From Pseudomonas poae (GTDB lineage Bacteria; Pseudomonadota; Gammaproteobacteria; Pseudomonadales; Pseudomonadaceae): DNA of 64,000 bases. The stretch is taken from positions 1,493,001 through 1,557,000 of the forward strand of contig CP110972.1 of assembly GCA_028869255.1 (NCBI GenBank), given 5' to 3'. Shown piece by piece: positions 54,406 through 63,887 of this stretch (within the stretch, counting starts at the first letter, position 1; every line of letters begins with the position of its first letter). Below the pieces are notes generated by a model that was given only the letters and a program-made list of their open reading frames with translations, was not told the DNA's origin and did no database searches. Made by a program: the position numbers and the translations under genes.

Positions 54406-55267
54406 TCAGGCTCTCCCGAACAGGCCGTAGGGGCGTACCAGAATCACCACGGCCATTGCGCCGTAGATCATCAGGCTCGCACCCTGGGGCCAGAGTGTGG
54501 TCATCAGGCTTTGCACCACGCCCACCAGCAAACCGCCGACCAGCGCGCCGCTGAACGAGCCCATGCCGCCGATCACCACCACCACGAAGGCCACGCCGAG
54601 AATCTCCGGGCCGACAAAGGGCTGGGCACCGCGCAACGGCGCGAACAGCACGCCCGCGACGCCAGCCAGGGCTACGCCGAGCGCGAAGGTCATGGAGAAC
54701 AGGCGGAAGATATTGGTGCCCAGCAGCGACACGGTTTCGGTGCTTTCACTGCCGGCGCGCACCAGGGCGCCGAAGCGCGTGCGTTCCAGCAACAGCCACA
54801 GGCCCAGGCCCACCAGCCCGGAAAACACGATCAGGAACAGGCGGTAGTAGGGATAGACAAAATCCCCCACCACCAGCACGCCGCGCAGCAGTTCCGGGCA
54901 CGGCGACGCTTTTGCCCACCGGGCCCCAGATCATCACGCTGGCTTCCTGGATGATCAGCGCGATACCCAGCGTCACCAGAATCTGGAACATGTGCGGCAA
55001 GTGATAGATCCGCTGGATCAATAGGCGCTCAATCACCCAGGCCAGCGCAGCCACCACCAGCGGCGCGATCAATAGCGCCAGCCAGAAGTTGCCGGTGAGG
55101 CTGACGGCGGTGTAGCAGATGTAGGCGCCCAGCAGGAAGAACGCGCCGTGGGCGAAGTTGACGAAGTTGAGCAGGCCGAAAATGATCGTCAGCCCGACCG
55201 CGATCAGGAAGTAGATCATTCCCAACCCCAGGCCGTTGAGTATCTGGAACAGGTAAAGATTAAGCAT
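54406..55267 (-). pseudogene. Branched-chain amino acid-type ABC permease (LivH-like), interrupted by one indel
   Basis: The N-terminal frame (55267 down to 54746) carries NGLGLGMIYFLIAVGLTIIF, GLLNFVNFAHGAFFLLGAYI and SVMIWGPVGKSVAVP; the C-terminal frame (from 54879 down to the stop) carries VGDFVYPYYRLFLIVFSG and VVVIGGMGSFSGALVGGLL. They join as VAVPELLRGVLVVGDF if one extra base at 54894-54895 (TTCC for TTC on the plus strand) is removed, giving about 286 residues, the normal LivH length. Either a sequencing error or a recent mutation that would disable the importer. Confidence 0.8.
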
Positions 55268-55324
55268 GCAGAAACCCTCGGCAGGACGCCGCTTGGGCGG
55301 CCCTGCGCTGCAAGATTCAGGGGG

Positions 55325-56527
55325 TCAGGCGAGCGTGCAGCCTGTGGCTTCCACTGGCGGGAACGATTGGCCGGCGCTGAGCACTTTGGCCAGGTCGTCC
55401 TTGTCGGCCATGTCGCCGGTGGCCTTGCCGATCATCAGGTAGTAGTCCTTGATCACCTGGTGGTCGCCGGCGCGGATCGCTTCCTTGCCGGTCGGGCCTT
55501 CAAAACTCAGGCCCTGCATGGCCTTGGCCACGGTCGGCCCGTCGAAGCTGCCGGTGGTGATGATGGTTTCCAGCATGACCTTGGTACTGATGTAGTCGGC
55601 GGCCAGCGGGTAGGTGGGGTTGATGCCGTATTTGGCCTGGGTCAGCTTGACCAGCTCGCGGTTGAGCGGGGTGTCGACCTGGTGCCAGTACTGTGCACCG
55701 AGGTACACGCCTTCGAGCACATCGCTGCCCAGTTCCTGGAATTGGTCGAGTCCGGCGGACCACACCAGCAGCACTTTCATGCGCTCCTTGATGCCAAAGT
55801 TCACCGCCTGGCGCAGGGTGTTGGACGACTGGCTGCCGAAGTTCAGCAGCACCAGCACATCGGGTTTGGCGGCGATGGCGTTGGTCAGGTAGCCGGAGAA
55901 TTCCTGTTCCTGCAAGGAGTGATAGCTGTTGCCGACGTGTTCCAGGCCGTTTTCCTTGAGCACATTTTTTGCGCCTTCGAGCAGCGCTTCGCCGAACACA
56001 TATTGCGGGGTGATGGTGTACCAGCGCTTGGCGTTGGGCAGCAGCTTGATCAGCGGCACCATGGTTTCGCGGATCGCGCCGTAAGTGGGCACCGACCAGC
56101 GAAAGGTCGCCTTGTTGCAGTCCTTGCCGGTGACTTCATCGGCGCCGACCGGGGTCATGAACACGCCGCCGACCTTGTCGACTTCCTTGGCCACCGCCAA
56201 CGCGGACGATGACAGGGTGCAGCCCTGGAAGAAGCGTGCGCCGTCCTGCTGGATGGCTTCCTGCACCTTGCGCACCGCCTTGCCGGCGTTGCCTTCGGTG
56301 TCGATGACCTTGTAGTTCAGCGGGCGGCCAAGAATCTCGGGGTGTTGTTCCACCGCCAGGCGCGAACCCATGTCGGCAAACTTGCCATAGCTGGCAAAAG
56401 CGCCGGACATGGACTTGAGGCCGTAAAAGGTAAAGGGCTCGGCGGCGAATGCAGAGCGCACGCTCAGCGGGAGGCTGAGGGCGGCGGCTGCGGTAAGACT
56501 GGCTTTCAACAACGTACGACGCTGCAT
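55325..56527 (-). CDS. ABC transporter substrate-binding protein (amide/urea or branched-chain type)
   Basis: A 400-residue periplasmic binding protein. The N-terminus MQRRTLLKASLTAAAALSL has a twin-arginine signal (RRTLLK), so it may be exported folded. The mature part is type-I LivJ/AmiC-like: FYGLKSMSGAFASYGKFADM, FFQGCTLSSSALAVAKEVDK, YVFGEALLEGAKN and YISTKVMLETIITTGSF. It supplies ligand to the LivHM-type channel. The hydrolase genes downstream suggest an amide or ureido compound rather than leucine. Confidence 0.87.
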   Translation of the reverse strand: MQRRTLLKASLTAAAALSLPLSVRSAFAAEPFTFYGLKSMSGAFASYGKFADMGSRLAVEQHPEILGRPLNYKVIDTEGNAGKAVRKVQEAIQQDGARFFQGCTLSSSALAVAKEVDKVGGVFMTPVGADEVTGKDCNKATFRWSVPTYGAIRETMVPLIKLLPNAKRWYTITPQYVFGEALLEGAKNVLKENGLEHVGNSYHSLQEQEFSGYLTNAIAAKPDVLVLLNFGSQSSNTLRQAVNFGIKERMKVLLVWSAGLDQFQELGSDVLEGVYLGAQYWHQVDTPLNRELVKLTQAKYGINPTYPLAADYISTKVMLETIITTGSFDGPTVAKAMQGLSFEGPTGKEAIRAGDHQVIKDYYLMIGKATGDMADKDDLAKVLSAGQSFPPVEATGCTLA

Positions 56528-56649
56528 TGGGTGACTCCCTGGTTTAGTTATTGGCAGGAGCGGCAAGGGCGATACGGTGGAGCTGGGCCTGTGGGCAGGC
56601 CTGTTATTGGGTGGGGTGAAACGGTCTGGCGGTTGGAACCGGGTCGAAA

Positions 56650-56738
56650 TGTGGGAGCGGGCTTGCTCGCGAATACAGTGGGTCAGCTACGCATGCAGTG
56701 ACTGAAACACCGCATTCGCGAGCAAGCCCGCTCCCACA
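56650..56738. repeat. REPIN (inverted REP pair, TTGCTCGCGAA class)
   Basis: Facing TGTGGGAGCGGGCTTGCT...CGCGAAT arms, the same class as at 26033, sit between the GntR gene and the binding-protein gene of the Liv-type operon. Confidence 0.9.
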
Positions 56739-56755
56739 TTGGCTTTGCGGTGTTC

Positions 56756-57523
56756 TTATCGATGATCAAACTCCAGCAGGAAGTGCGGGCTGACCTGGCC
56801 TTCAAGCGCCGTCATGTGGTGTTCGGCGTCGCACATATGTTCATGCATCAGGCTGCGCACGGCGCTTTCATCACCGGCGCGAAAGGCAAGCAGCAACTGC
56901 TTGTGATAGTCGAGGTTGGCGGCGTCGAACTGCTTGCGCTTGGGCTTGTAGGCTTTTTTCAGCACCACCAGGTCGCGCAGCAGGTCGTTTAGAAACTGCG
57001 CCATGAAACTCAATAACGGGTTGGGGCACGCCTGGGCCAGCAGGTTATGGAACTCCAATTCCGCCAGGCGCTGTTCGCGTTGCCCGGCTTCGCTGTCTTC
57101 CGGCGCGCTGCAAAAATCCACGTTGGCTTGCAGCGCCTGGTAGTCGTCCTCACTGAGGCGCCCGAGCACTGACACCGCCAATTCCACCTCGATGACCTTG
57201 CGCAGTTGGTACACCTGCTCGCCGTCCAGGTGCTGGAAGTGCAGGTAGTTGCGCAATGCGCGGCTGGCCGGCTCGGTACCGGCCTGGTTCAGGTAAGCGC
57301 CGCCGCTGGGGCCGGTACGCGTACTCACCAGGCCTTCCACTTCCAGGGCCTTGAGGGCTTCACGGGCGGAACCCTTGGAGCACTGGAAGCTTTCCATCAG
57401 TTCGCGCTCGGTGGGCAGGCGGTCGCCGGGCTTCAGGGCATCGGTGACGATGGAGCGCTTGACCGACTCGACAATTATATCGGAGAGCTTCTGGCGTTTG
57501 CGTCGTAGCGGGCGACTGAGCAT
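56756..57523 (-). CDS. GntR/FadR-family transcriptional regulator
   Basis: A 255-residue regulator: winged HTH (LKPGDRLPTERELMESFQCS, KGSAREALKALEVEGLVSTR) and a C-terminal FCD effector domain (VYQLRKVIEVELAVSVLGRL, ELEFHNLLAQACPNPLLSFM). It is the gene upstream of the Liv-type amide import operon and points the same way, separated by a REPIN. The dyad directly upstream of its ATG is a likely autoregulatory site. Confidence 0.88.
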   Translation of the reverse strand: MLSRPLRRKRQKLSDIIVESVKRSIVTDALKPGDRLPTERELMESFQCSKGSAREALKALEVEGLVSTRTGPSGGAYLNQAGTEPASRALRNYLHFQHLDGEQVYQLRKVIEVELAVSVLGRLSEDDYQALQANVDFCSAPEDSEAGQREQRLAELEFHNLLAQACPNPLLSFMAQFLNDLLRDLVVLKKAYKPKRKQFDAANLDYHKQLLLAFRAGDESAVRSLMHEHMCDAEHHMTALEGQVSPHFLLEFDHR

Positions 57524-57531
57524 GGGTTCGA

Positions 57532-57556
57532 TTTATCGTATTAATGCGGATAAATA
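57532..57556 (-). promoter_or_regulatory. Dyad ATTTATC-N11-GATAAAT before the GntR gene
   Basis: Perfect seven-base arms lie 9-33 nt upstream of the regulator's ATG. The AT-rich symmetric site in an otherwise GC-rich region is a good candidate operator, though the wide 11-base spacer is longer than in typical FadR-type sites. Confidence 0.5.
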
Positions 57557-57630
57557 GCACTTAATAACGATTGGGCCGAAGCGTCAACGCAGGGTGTCGT
57601 TTTCGGCGGTAACAGGTCGTAAACGACGCG

Positions 57631-58377
57631 TTACTGCCAATTGCCAGAATCAAGGCAGCGCGCAGACGCGGGTGGCTGTTTGCCGAACACCAGAAAATCT
57701 CCGACCCAGCGGTTGACGCACCCGGTGGTCACGGCCCCGGCCGACTCTTTGAGCAGCAATTGCTCGACGCCGGAATCGAGCGGTGCCCCGTGCCCGGCGT
57801 TGACCAATACCATGCGGGCGACGCGCTCGGAATACAGCGCCGCATACCGGCTGCCCAGCCTGGCTGCATCCGCGTTGCCGAGGTAGTTGAGCCTGGCTTC
57901 GCCGAGTTGTGCGCGAACAAATTCCATGTCTTGCGCCGCCTGCTCGATACCGTTTTCCTGGCTCAGGTCGCGGGGGCTCAGTTCGATGACGTCATAGCGG
58001 TTGAGCAGGGTGCGATAGGCCTGGGTAGTAAACGACTCCCAGCGGCTGACCAGTTGGACAGCAAAGGTTGCGCCTTGAGCCTTGTGCGACTCGCCGGCCT
58101 GAATGAACACCACGCCCTCTCGGCTGAGCGGGTCGCGGGCGCCGACACGGGTCAGGGCCAGGCGCACCCTGCCGCGATGGGGCGCGGCATAGTCGCGAGG
58201 CACTTCCACACTGGCGCACTGGGTCCGTTCAAGCACCGCGTGGTCCGGCTGTTCAAAGGGGGGATGTGGGCAGTCCAGTAACCAGTCGATCGCGGTGGGC
58301 GGGATCAGCGGGACTGCGTGGGCAAGGCTCGCCATCAGCCATACAGCGCCACACGCGAGGTATTTCGCAACCATCAT
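57631..58377 (-). CDS. Secreted alpha/beta-hydrolase-like protein lacking the nucleophile
   Basis: A 248-residue protein with a signal peptide (cut near LAHA|VPL) and the first part of a TAP-like hydrolase: ASVEVPRDYAAPHRGRVRLA, then LGEARLNYLGNADAARLGSR and YAALYSERVARMVLVNAG. In active relatives the elbow reads LGxSxG; here it is LGNADA, with Ala where the Ser should be. The C-terminal lid and the acid/His half found in family members of about 500 residues are missing. It is probably not catalytic. It lies downstream of the pvdRT-opmQ genes in the same direction. ATGs at 58377 and 58374 are equally possible. Confidence 0.65.
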   Translation of the reverse strand: MMVAKYLACGAVWLMASLAHAVPLIPPTAIDWLLDCPHPPFEQPDHAVLERTQCASVEVPRDYAAPHRGRVRLALTRVGARDPLSREGVVFIQAGESHKAQGATFAVQLVSRWESFTTQAYRTLLNRYDVIELSPRDLSQENGIEQAAQDMEFVRAQLGEARLNYLGNADAARLGSRYAALYSERVARMVLVNAGHGAPLDSGVEQLLLKESAGAVTTGCVNRWVGDFLVFGKQPPASARCLDSGNWQ

Positions 58378-58479
58378 CGGGAGGTCCTGGTCAGCCGTTT
58401 GATGCGGCTTTTTTACCAAGGACCGTGGAAGATGAATGTAGGTCGATATGTCGGGTTTTGTAGGAGAATCGAGTTTTGT

Positions 58480-59895
58480 TTATCGGATTTCTGTTTGCCA
58501 GCCGCCACCCAGTGCCTTGTACAGCGCAATACTGGCTTGCAATCGCGACAGCCGCAGTTGCACATTCGAGTCCTGCGCCGCGTACAGCGTGCGCTGGGTT
58601 TCCAGCACGCTGAGCAGGTCTTCGGCGCCCGCCTGGTAGCGGCTTTCGGCGATCTGGAAGGCGCTCTGGGCTTGCTGCAGTTCCTCGGCCTGCCATTCGC
58701 GCTGCTGGTCCAGGCGGGTGATGCTGCTGAGGGCCTTTTCCACATCGGCGAAGCCGTTGATGATTGCGCCGCGGTAAGTCTGCAGCAGCTCGTCCTGGCG
58801 GGCGCGGGCTTTGTCGCGCTCGGCGCCGAGGCGGCCGTTATTGAAGATCGGGCCCACCAGGCCGGCGGTCAGCGTGTAGTACGGGCTGCGCAGGATGTCC
58901 ATGGCTTTATAGGCGTCGGAACCCAGAGTGGCGCCGAGGGTGATGGTCGGGAGCATGGCGGCACGCGCCACTGTGACGTCGGCTTGCGCTGCCGCCAGTT
59001 GCGCCTCGGCCTTGGCGATGTCGGGGCGGCGGCTCAGCAATTGGCTGGGCAGGCCGGCACCGATGGTCGGCCAGGTCAGCGCCTGGAACGGCTCGGCGCC
59101 CAGGTCCAGCGCTTGCACCGGCTGACCGAGGAGGGCGGCCAGGGTGATCCGGGATTCTTCGGCCAGTTGCTGAATCAGCGGCAACTGGCGTTGCTGGCCG
59201 GCCACCAGGCTCTTCTGCTGGGCCAGTTCCAGGGCGGTGGCGGAACCGGCGTCATAGCGGGTTTGTACCAGGTTGAGCACATTGCGCGCATTGGCCAGGT
59301 TCAGCTCGGCAATCTGCAAGCGCTGCTGTGCCGCGAGGGTTTGCGCGTAGCGGTCGGCCACATTGCCGAGCAGGGTCAGCTCCACGGTCGCCTGGTCAAA
59401 CTCGCTGGCTTGCAGGCTGTGCAGGGCGCTGTCGCGGGCGGCGGCGCGGCCGCCCCAGAAATCCACTTCATAGCTGGCGGTGAGGTTGGCCCCGAAGTTG
59501 TCGACCACGTCATCGCTTTGCGATGCATCCAGGTCTGGCCCGCCGTCGCCGCGCAGTAACTTCTGGTGGCTGGTGGCGAGATTGAAATTCACCTCCGGCA
59601 GCAACGGCGCCCCCGCAATCACCGCGCTGGCCTGGGCCTGGCGCACACGGGCCATGGCTGCGGCCACGTCGAAACTGTCACGCCGCGCCTGGTCGACCAG
59701 ACGGTTGAGCTGCGGGCTGCCAAATTGCGTCCACCAGCGCTGGTTGGTGGCCTGGGCAGCCTCGCGCTCGGCAAATTGCCAGGCGGCCGGCGGCGCGATA
59801 CCGCTGTCGACGCGGGCCGGGGTGCCGGCGCACGCACTGAGTAACAGGCACAGGCTGAGCAGGGACAGGTGGGTGGGGATGGATCGTTTATTCAC
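58480..59895 (-). CDS. opmQ: Outer-membrane efflux lipoprotein OpmQ of the pyoverdine pump
   Basis: A 471-residue NodT-family lipoprotein with lipobox LSAC (Cys22) and two efflux repeats ([40 protein letters not shown]). It forms the outer-membrane duct for the PvdT-PvdR complex, which exports new or recycled pyoverdine. Its ATG overlaps the end of pvdT by 8 nt. The symbol is given by order and neighbours; sequence alone would say NodT family. Confidence 0.88.
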   Translation of the reverse strand: MNKRSIPTHLSLLSLCLLLSACAGTPARVDSGIAPPAAWQFAEREAAQATNQRWWTQFGSPQLNRLVDQARRDSFDVAAAMARVRQAQASAVIAGAPLLPEVNFNLATSHQKLLRGDGGPDLDASQSDDVVDNFGANLTASYEVDFWGGRAAARDSALHSLQASEFDQATVELTLLGNVADRYAQTLAAQQRLQIAELNLANARNVLNLVQTRYDAGSATALELAQQKSLVAGQQRQLPLIQQLAEESRITLAALLGQPVQALDLGAEPFQALTWPTIGAGLPSQLLSRRPDIAKAEAQLAAAQADVTVARAAMLPTITLGATLGSDAYKAMDILRSPYYTLTAGLVGPIFNNGRLGAERDKARARQDELLQTYRGAIINGFADVEKALSSITRLDQQREWQAEELQQAQSAFQIAESRYQAGAEDLLSVLETQRTLYAAQDSNVQLRLSRLQASIALYKALGGGWQTEIR

Positions 59896-61870
59896 TGGTC
59901 AATGCCTTAACCGGATCGAGCCGGGCAGCTTTACGGGCCGGCATAAAGCCGAATATGACGCCGGTGACCAGCGCGCAACCAAACGCGCCGAGCACCGCCA
60001 CCAGGGAAAACTGCACCGCCACCTTGGCCAGCACCAGCACGCCGCCCACCAGCAGGGCCAGGGCGATACCGCACAGGCCGCCGACCACCGAGAGCATCAC
60101 CGCCTCGGTCAGGAACTGGCGCAGGATGTCGCGTTGGCGAGCGCCGGTGGCCATGCGGATGCCGATTTCGCGGGTGCGCTCGCGCACGGTCATCAGCATG
60201 ATGTTCATCACGCCGATGCCGCCCACCAGCAGCGAAATCGCGGCAATCGAGCCGAGCATCAGCGACAGGGTGTTCGCCGTGCGCGCCTCGGCCTGGATCA
60301 TCGCCGCGTTGTTGGTCAAGTGGTAATCCGGCTTGCCGTGGTGCAGGCGTTGCAGCATCTGGTCGATCGCCAGCTCGGCGTCGTGCACACGGTTGCCGTC
60401 AGCGGCGGCGATCACTACGTACTCGGGGTTGTAGCTGCCGAACAGGCGAATGCTGGCCGAGGTGTAAGGGATGGCAATGCGGTCGTCGCTGTCCTTGTTG
60501 CCCGAGCTGGAGCCTTTCTCCTGGAGCACGCCGATCACCTGGAACGGCACATTCTCGATCAGGATGTACTGGCCGATGGGGTTGATCAGGCCCTTGAACA
60601 GCTTGTCGCGCACCCGCGCGCCGATCACCGCGACGGTGGCGGCCGAGCGCTCGTCAGCCTCGGTGAAATAACTGCCTTCCACCACCGGCCAGTTGAAGAT
60701 AATCGGGAAATTGGTGTCATTGCCGCCCACATAGGCCATGTAGTCGATGTTGCCAAAGCGCACACCGGCTTCGGCACCGTTGACCGGCATGATCCGTTTG
60801 ACCTGCGGCAGGGTGGCCAGCGCGGCCACATCTTCGGGGGTGATGATGCCCAAGGGCGTACGCGGGTTCGGCGAGGACCCGCTGACATACAGAATATTGG
60901 AGCCGAAGGCGCCCATCTGCTCCATCACCTGGCGCTTGCTGCCTTCGCCCACTGCCAGCATCACCACCACCGACGCCACGCCGATGACGATCCCCAGCAG
61001 GGTCAGCGCCGTGCGGAAGCGGTTGATCCACATCACGCGCCAGGCGGCTTGTACCGCGTCCACCAGCTCGGCTTTCCAGGCGCCGTTGTGCTCGGCGCCG
61101 TCGACCAGGCGCTGGCGCAGGTCCACCGCTTGCAAGGCACCGGCAGTGGCGCTTGGCGCTACCTCGTTGCCAGCGGCCGAGTCACTGATGATCAGGCCGT
61201 CGCGAATCTCGATGATGCGGTTGGCCCGCGCCGCCACTTCGCGGTCGTGGGTAATCAGGATCACCACGTGGCCCTGGCCGGCCAGTTCGTCGAGCAGGGT
61301 CATCACCTCGGCGCCGCTATGGCTGTCGAGGGCACCGGTGGGCTCATCCGCGAGGATAATATGGCCGCCGTTCATCAGTGCGCGGGCAATCGACACGCGC
61401 TGCTGCTGGCCGCCGGACAGCTGGTGAGGGCGGTTACCGGTGCGTTCGGCCAGGCCCAGGCGAGTCAGCAGCGCGGTGGCGCGGGCATGCCGTTCGGCGG
61501 CGCTGATACCGGCATAAATCGCCGGCATCTCGACGTTTTCCTGGGCCGAACCCGAAGGGATCAGGTGGTAGCCCTGGAATACGAAGCCGAAGGCCTCGCG
61601 GCGTAGCCAGGCGAGTTCGTCGCTGTCCAGGTGCGCGACGTTTTCCCCGGCGAACAGGTACTCGCCGACGCTGGGGCGGTCGAGGCAACCGAGGATATTC
61701 ATCAATGTGGACTTGCCGGAGCCGGAGGCACCGACGATCGCCACGAATTCCCCGGCATGGATCGACAGGTCAATGCCGCGCAACACGTCAACCTGCGGGC
61801 TGTCGCCGCCGCCGTAGGATTTGCGGATGTTCTTGAGTTCGATCAGCGGCGTGGTCACCTCAACCCCCAT
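59888..61870 (-). CDS. pvdT: MacB-type ABC exporter PvdT (ATPase fused to permease)
   Basis: A 660-residue protein. The N-terminal ATPase has [27 protein letters not shown] and [12 protein letters not shown]; then come one membrane helix, a large periplasmic domain (around residues 300-530) and three C-terminal helices with the [20 protein letters not shown] loop typical of MacB. It drives pyoverdine through the PvdR adaptor to OpmQ. It overlaps pvdR by 11 nt. Confidence 0.9.
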   Translation of the reverse strand: MGVEVTTPLIELKNIRKSYGGGDSPQVDVLRGIDLSIHAGEFVAIVGASGSGKSTLMNILGCLDRPSVGEYLFAGENVAHLDSDELAWLRREAFGFVFQGYHLIPSGSAQENVEMPAIYAGISAAERHARATALLTRLGLAERTGNRPHQLSGGQQQRVSIARALMNGGHIILADEPTGALDSHSGAEVMTLLDELAGQGHVVILITHDREVAARANRIIEIRDGLIISDSAAGNEVAPSATAGALQAVDLRQRLVDGAEHNGAWKAELVDAVQAAWRVMWINRFRTALTLLGIVIGVASVVVMLAVGEGSKRQVMEQMGAFGSNILYVSGSSPNPRTPLGIITPEDVAALATLPQVKRIMPVNGAEAGVRFGNIDYMAYVGGNDTNFPIIFNWPVVEGSYFTEADERSAATVAVIGARVRDKLFKGLINPIGQYILIENVPFQVIGVLQEKGSSSGNKDSDDRIAIPYTSASIRLFGSYNPEYVVIAAADGNRVHDAELAIDQMLQRLHHGKPDYHLTNNAAMIQAEARTANTLSLMLGSIAAISLLVGGIGVMNIMLMTVRERTREIGIRMATGARQRDILRQFLTEAVMLSVVGGLCGIALALLVGGVLVLAKVAVQFSLVAVLGAFGCALVTGVIFGFMPARKAARLDPVKALTSE

Positions 61871-63029
61871 TGCCGTCGGCCGGACCGATCAGCAGGTGAT
61901 CGCCTTCATTCAGGCCGTCGAGCACCTCGACCCGCAGCCGATCGCTGATGCCCAGGCGCACTTCGCGTTCTTCGATGCGGCCGTTGTCCGCCACCACGCG
62001 GGCGATCTGCCGGTCGGCACTTGCCGTGCCCTGCAGCGCGGCGACCGGCACGGTAAGGGCGCCCTTGGCTTCACCGGCGACAAAAAACACCTGGGTGGTC
62101 ATTTCGGCCATCAGCGTGTTGTCGCTGTTGTCCACATCCAGCAGCACCGTGTACAGCACCACGCGGCCGCTGCCACTTTTACTCGAGCTGTTGGGGCTGC
62201 CACTGCCCTGGGTTTCATTCAGGGGCTTGGGCGGGATCGGCAGGATCTGCCGCACGGTGCTGGACCAACGCCGGCTACCGCCGCTGAGGGTGGTGAAATA
62301 GGCGGTCATGCCGGGTTTGACGTGGCCGATGTCGGCTTCGGAGACTTCGGCCCACACGGTCATTGGCGACAATTTGGCGATGCGCAGGATCAACGGCGTC
62401 TGCTGTTGCGCGTTGAGGGTCTGGCCGACGCGTGCGTCTACCGCGACCACGGTGCCGGTCATCGGCGCATAGATGCGCGTATAGCCCAACTCCGCTTCAT
62501 CGCTGCGCAGGCTGGCCTGGGCCTGGCGGATCTGCGCCTGGAACATATCCACCCGGGCCTGGGTGGCGCTCAGTTCGGCCTTGGCGGTTTGCACGTCTTC
62601 TTCACGGGTGGCGTTACCGGCCACCAGGCGCTGCTGGCGCTGGTATTTCTGGCGTGCCAGTTCGTGCTGGGCCTTCTGCTCCTGCAGTTGGGCCTTGAGG
62701 TTTTCGATGGCATAGCGGCTGGCGTCGAGCTTGGCCTTTTGCGTGGAAGGGTCGATTTCCACCAGCAGTTGGCCTTCCTGAACCTTGTCCCCGGCCTCGA
62801 CGTGAATCTTGCGGATCTGCCCGGAGGCCTGCGCGCCTACGTCGACATAGCGCCGCGGTTGCAGGGTGCCGAGGGCCGTGACGCTGTTTTCGATATTGCC
62901 CCGGGTGACGGTGACAGTGGCCAGGGCGTCACGCCCCGGCGGCAGCACCTGCCAGGCGGCGACGGCGATGATAGGTAGCAGGCACGCGATAACGAGCAAG
63001 GCGCGTCGGGCAGGGCGAGGGCGTTTCAT
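61860..63029 (-). CDS. pvdR: Periplasmic adaptor PvdR of the pyoverdine pump
   Basis: A 389-residue MacA-like membrane-fusion protein: an N-terminal membrane anchor ([20 protein letters not shown]), lipoyl halves ([40 protein letters not shown]), a coiled-coil hairpin ([40 protein letters not shown]) and beta-barrel domains. It links PvdT to OpmQ. It is the first gene of the operon and has a PvdS-type promoter 56 nt upstream. Confidence 0.9.
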   Translation of the reverse strand: MKRPRPARRALLVIACLLPIIAVAAWQVLPPGRDALATVTVTRGNIENSVTALGTLQPRRYVDVGAQASGQIRKIHVEAGDKVQEGQLLVEIDPSTQKAKLDASRYAIENLKAQLQEQKAQHELARQKYQRQQRLVAGNATREEDVQTAKAELSATQARVDMFQAQIRQAQASLRSDEAELGYTRIYAPMTGTVVAVDARVGQTLNAQQQTPLILRIAKLSPMTVWAEVSEADIGHVKPGMTAYFTTLSGGSRRWSSTVRQILPIPPKPLNETQGSGSPNSSSKSGSGRVVLYTVLLDVDNSDNTLMAEMTTQVFFVAGEAKGALTVPVAALQGTASADRQIARVVADNGRIEEREVRLGISDRLRVEVLDGLNEGDHLLIGPADGNGG

Positions 63030-63084
63030 GCTTTGGTTCCAGCCAGGAAAGTTCGGACCGCAGTTGCGGGGAGCTGTCAGTTAA

Positions 63085-63108
63085 ACGAGAGAATTGCCCG
63101 GAGATTTA
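63085..63108 (-). promoter_or_regulatory. PvdS-dependent (iron-starvation box) promoter of pvdRT-opmQ
   Basis: On the minus strand the sequence reads TAAAT-N16-CGT, the consensus -35/-10 pair of the pyoverdine sigma factor PvdS, ending 56 nt before the pvdR start codon. Exact match to consensus and correct orientation. Confidence 0.75.
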
Positions 63109-63184
63109 GGCTGTTACACAAGCGGTTACAGGTCCCTTGAAGAAAAAATATCGTCCGTTGATGCAAGTCTGCTTTAAAAGTAGA

Positions 63185-63199
63185 TGAGAATTACTATAA
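63185..63199 (+). promoter_or_regulatory. Fur box before the fpvI-type sigma factor gene
   Basis: TGAGAATTACTATAA matches the 7-1-7 Fur inverted repeat TGATAATnATTATCA at 11 or 12 of 14 positions, about 85 nt upstream of the sigma factor start. It sits in the AT-rich part of the divergent pvdR/fpvI gap and may also influence pvdR. Confidence 0.6.
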
Positions 63200-63284
63200 A
63201 TTGCACACACCCAAACTGCCATTACTGAATACGTTGTCTATTTGCACTCAAGGACCTAATGCCGCCACCCGGCGGTCGGGAGTC

Positions 63285-63767
63285 ATGTTGGAAAACTACT
63301 ATCGCGAGCTGGTGTGTTTCCTCAACGCCAAGCTGGGCAACCGTCAGGTGGCCGAGGATGTGGTGCATGACGCTTATGTCCGGGTGCTGGAACGTTCCAG
63401 CGACACCCCGATCGAACAACCCCGCGCCTTCTTGTACCGCACCGCGCTGAACCTGGTGATCGACGGTCACCGGCGCAACGCCTTGCGCCAGGTCGAGCCT
63501 TTGGACGTGCTGGACGCCGAAGAGCGTTTTGCCACCTGTTCGCCCCACACCAGCCACGACCACGGCCAGCGCCTGGAAATGCTCGAACGCGCCCTGTCCG
63601 AGCTGCCGCAGGCGTGTCGCGACAGCTTTCTGCTGCGCAAACTCGAAGGGTTGACCCACCTGCAAATCGCCGAGCGCCTGAACATTTCCCGTGCGCTGGT
63701 GGAAAAACACATCGTCAACGCGATGAAGCACTGCCGGGTGCGGATGCGCGAGTGGGAAGCCTACTGA
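63285..63767 (+). CDS. fpvI: ECF sigma factor FpvI (iron-starvation type)
   Basis: A 160-residue ECF sigma factor: region 2 (NYYRELVCFLNAKLGNRQVA, EDVVHDAYVRVLERS, PRAFLYRTALNLVIDGHRR) and region 4 (LSELPQACRDSFLLRKLEGL, THLQIAERLNISRALVEKHI). It matches FpvI/FecI-type factors that drive expression of a siderophore receptor gene such as fpvA, under an anti-sigma protein; neither partner is within the window. ATG 63285 has GGGAG upstream; the longer frame to 63201 does not. It is followed by pvdA. PvdS itself is usually longer, so FpvI is the better fit. Confidence 0.82.
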   Translation: MLENYYRELVCFLNAKLGNRQVAEDVVHDAYVRVLERSSDTPIEQPRAFLYRTALNLVIDGHRRNALRQVEPLDVLDAEERFATCSPHTSHDHGQRLEMLERALSELPQACRDSFLLRKLEGLTHLQIAERLNISRALVEKHIVNAMKHCRVRMREWEAY

Positions 63768-63779
63768 TCATCGATCAGT

Positions 63780-63803
63780 TAAATTTTATTTCACTGTCCT
63801 CGT
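63780..63803 (+). promoter_or_regulatory. PvdS-dependent (iron-starvation box) promoter of pvdA
   Basis: TAAAT-N16-CGT lies in the gap after fpvI, with CGT ending 84 nt before the pvdA ATG. It is an exact match to the PvdS consensus, as known for pvdA in Pseudomonas aeruginosa. Confidence 0.8.
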
Positions 63804-63887
63804 TTCCTATCAACACACGGCCTGTTGTTCAGGCTTTGAAGGTATTCCCGCCCCGACCGCCAAGGGGCTTATCCAGAGGACACTGGA

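Noticed and set aside
3036..56738. CRISPR array as explanation of the recurring repeats
   Set aside because: The repeats are inverted, isolated and kilobases apart, with no regular spacers and no cas genes.
59480..61606. A 708-codon open frame on the plus strand over opmQ and pvdT
   Set aside because: Antisense to two clearly conserved genes; composition is typical of a GC-rich shadow.
63285..63767. Naming the sigma factor PvdS
   Set aside because: The protein is about 160 residues and sits beside pvdA and the pump, matching FpvI; PvdS is normally longer, and the PvdS boxes here are targets rather than part of its own gene.
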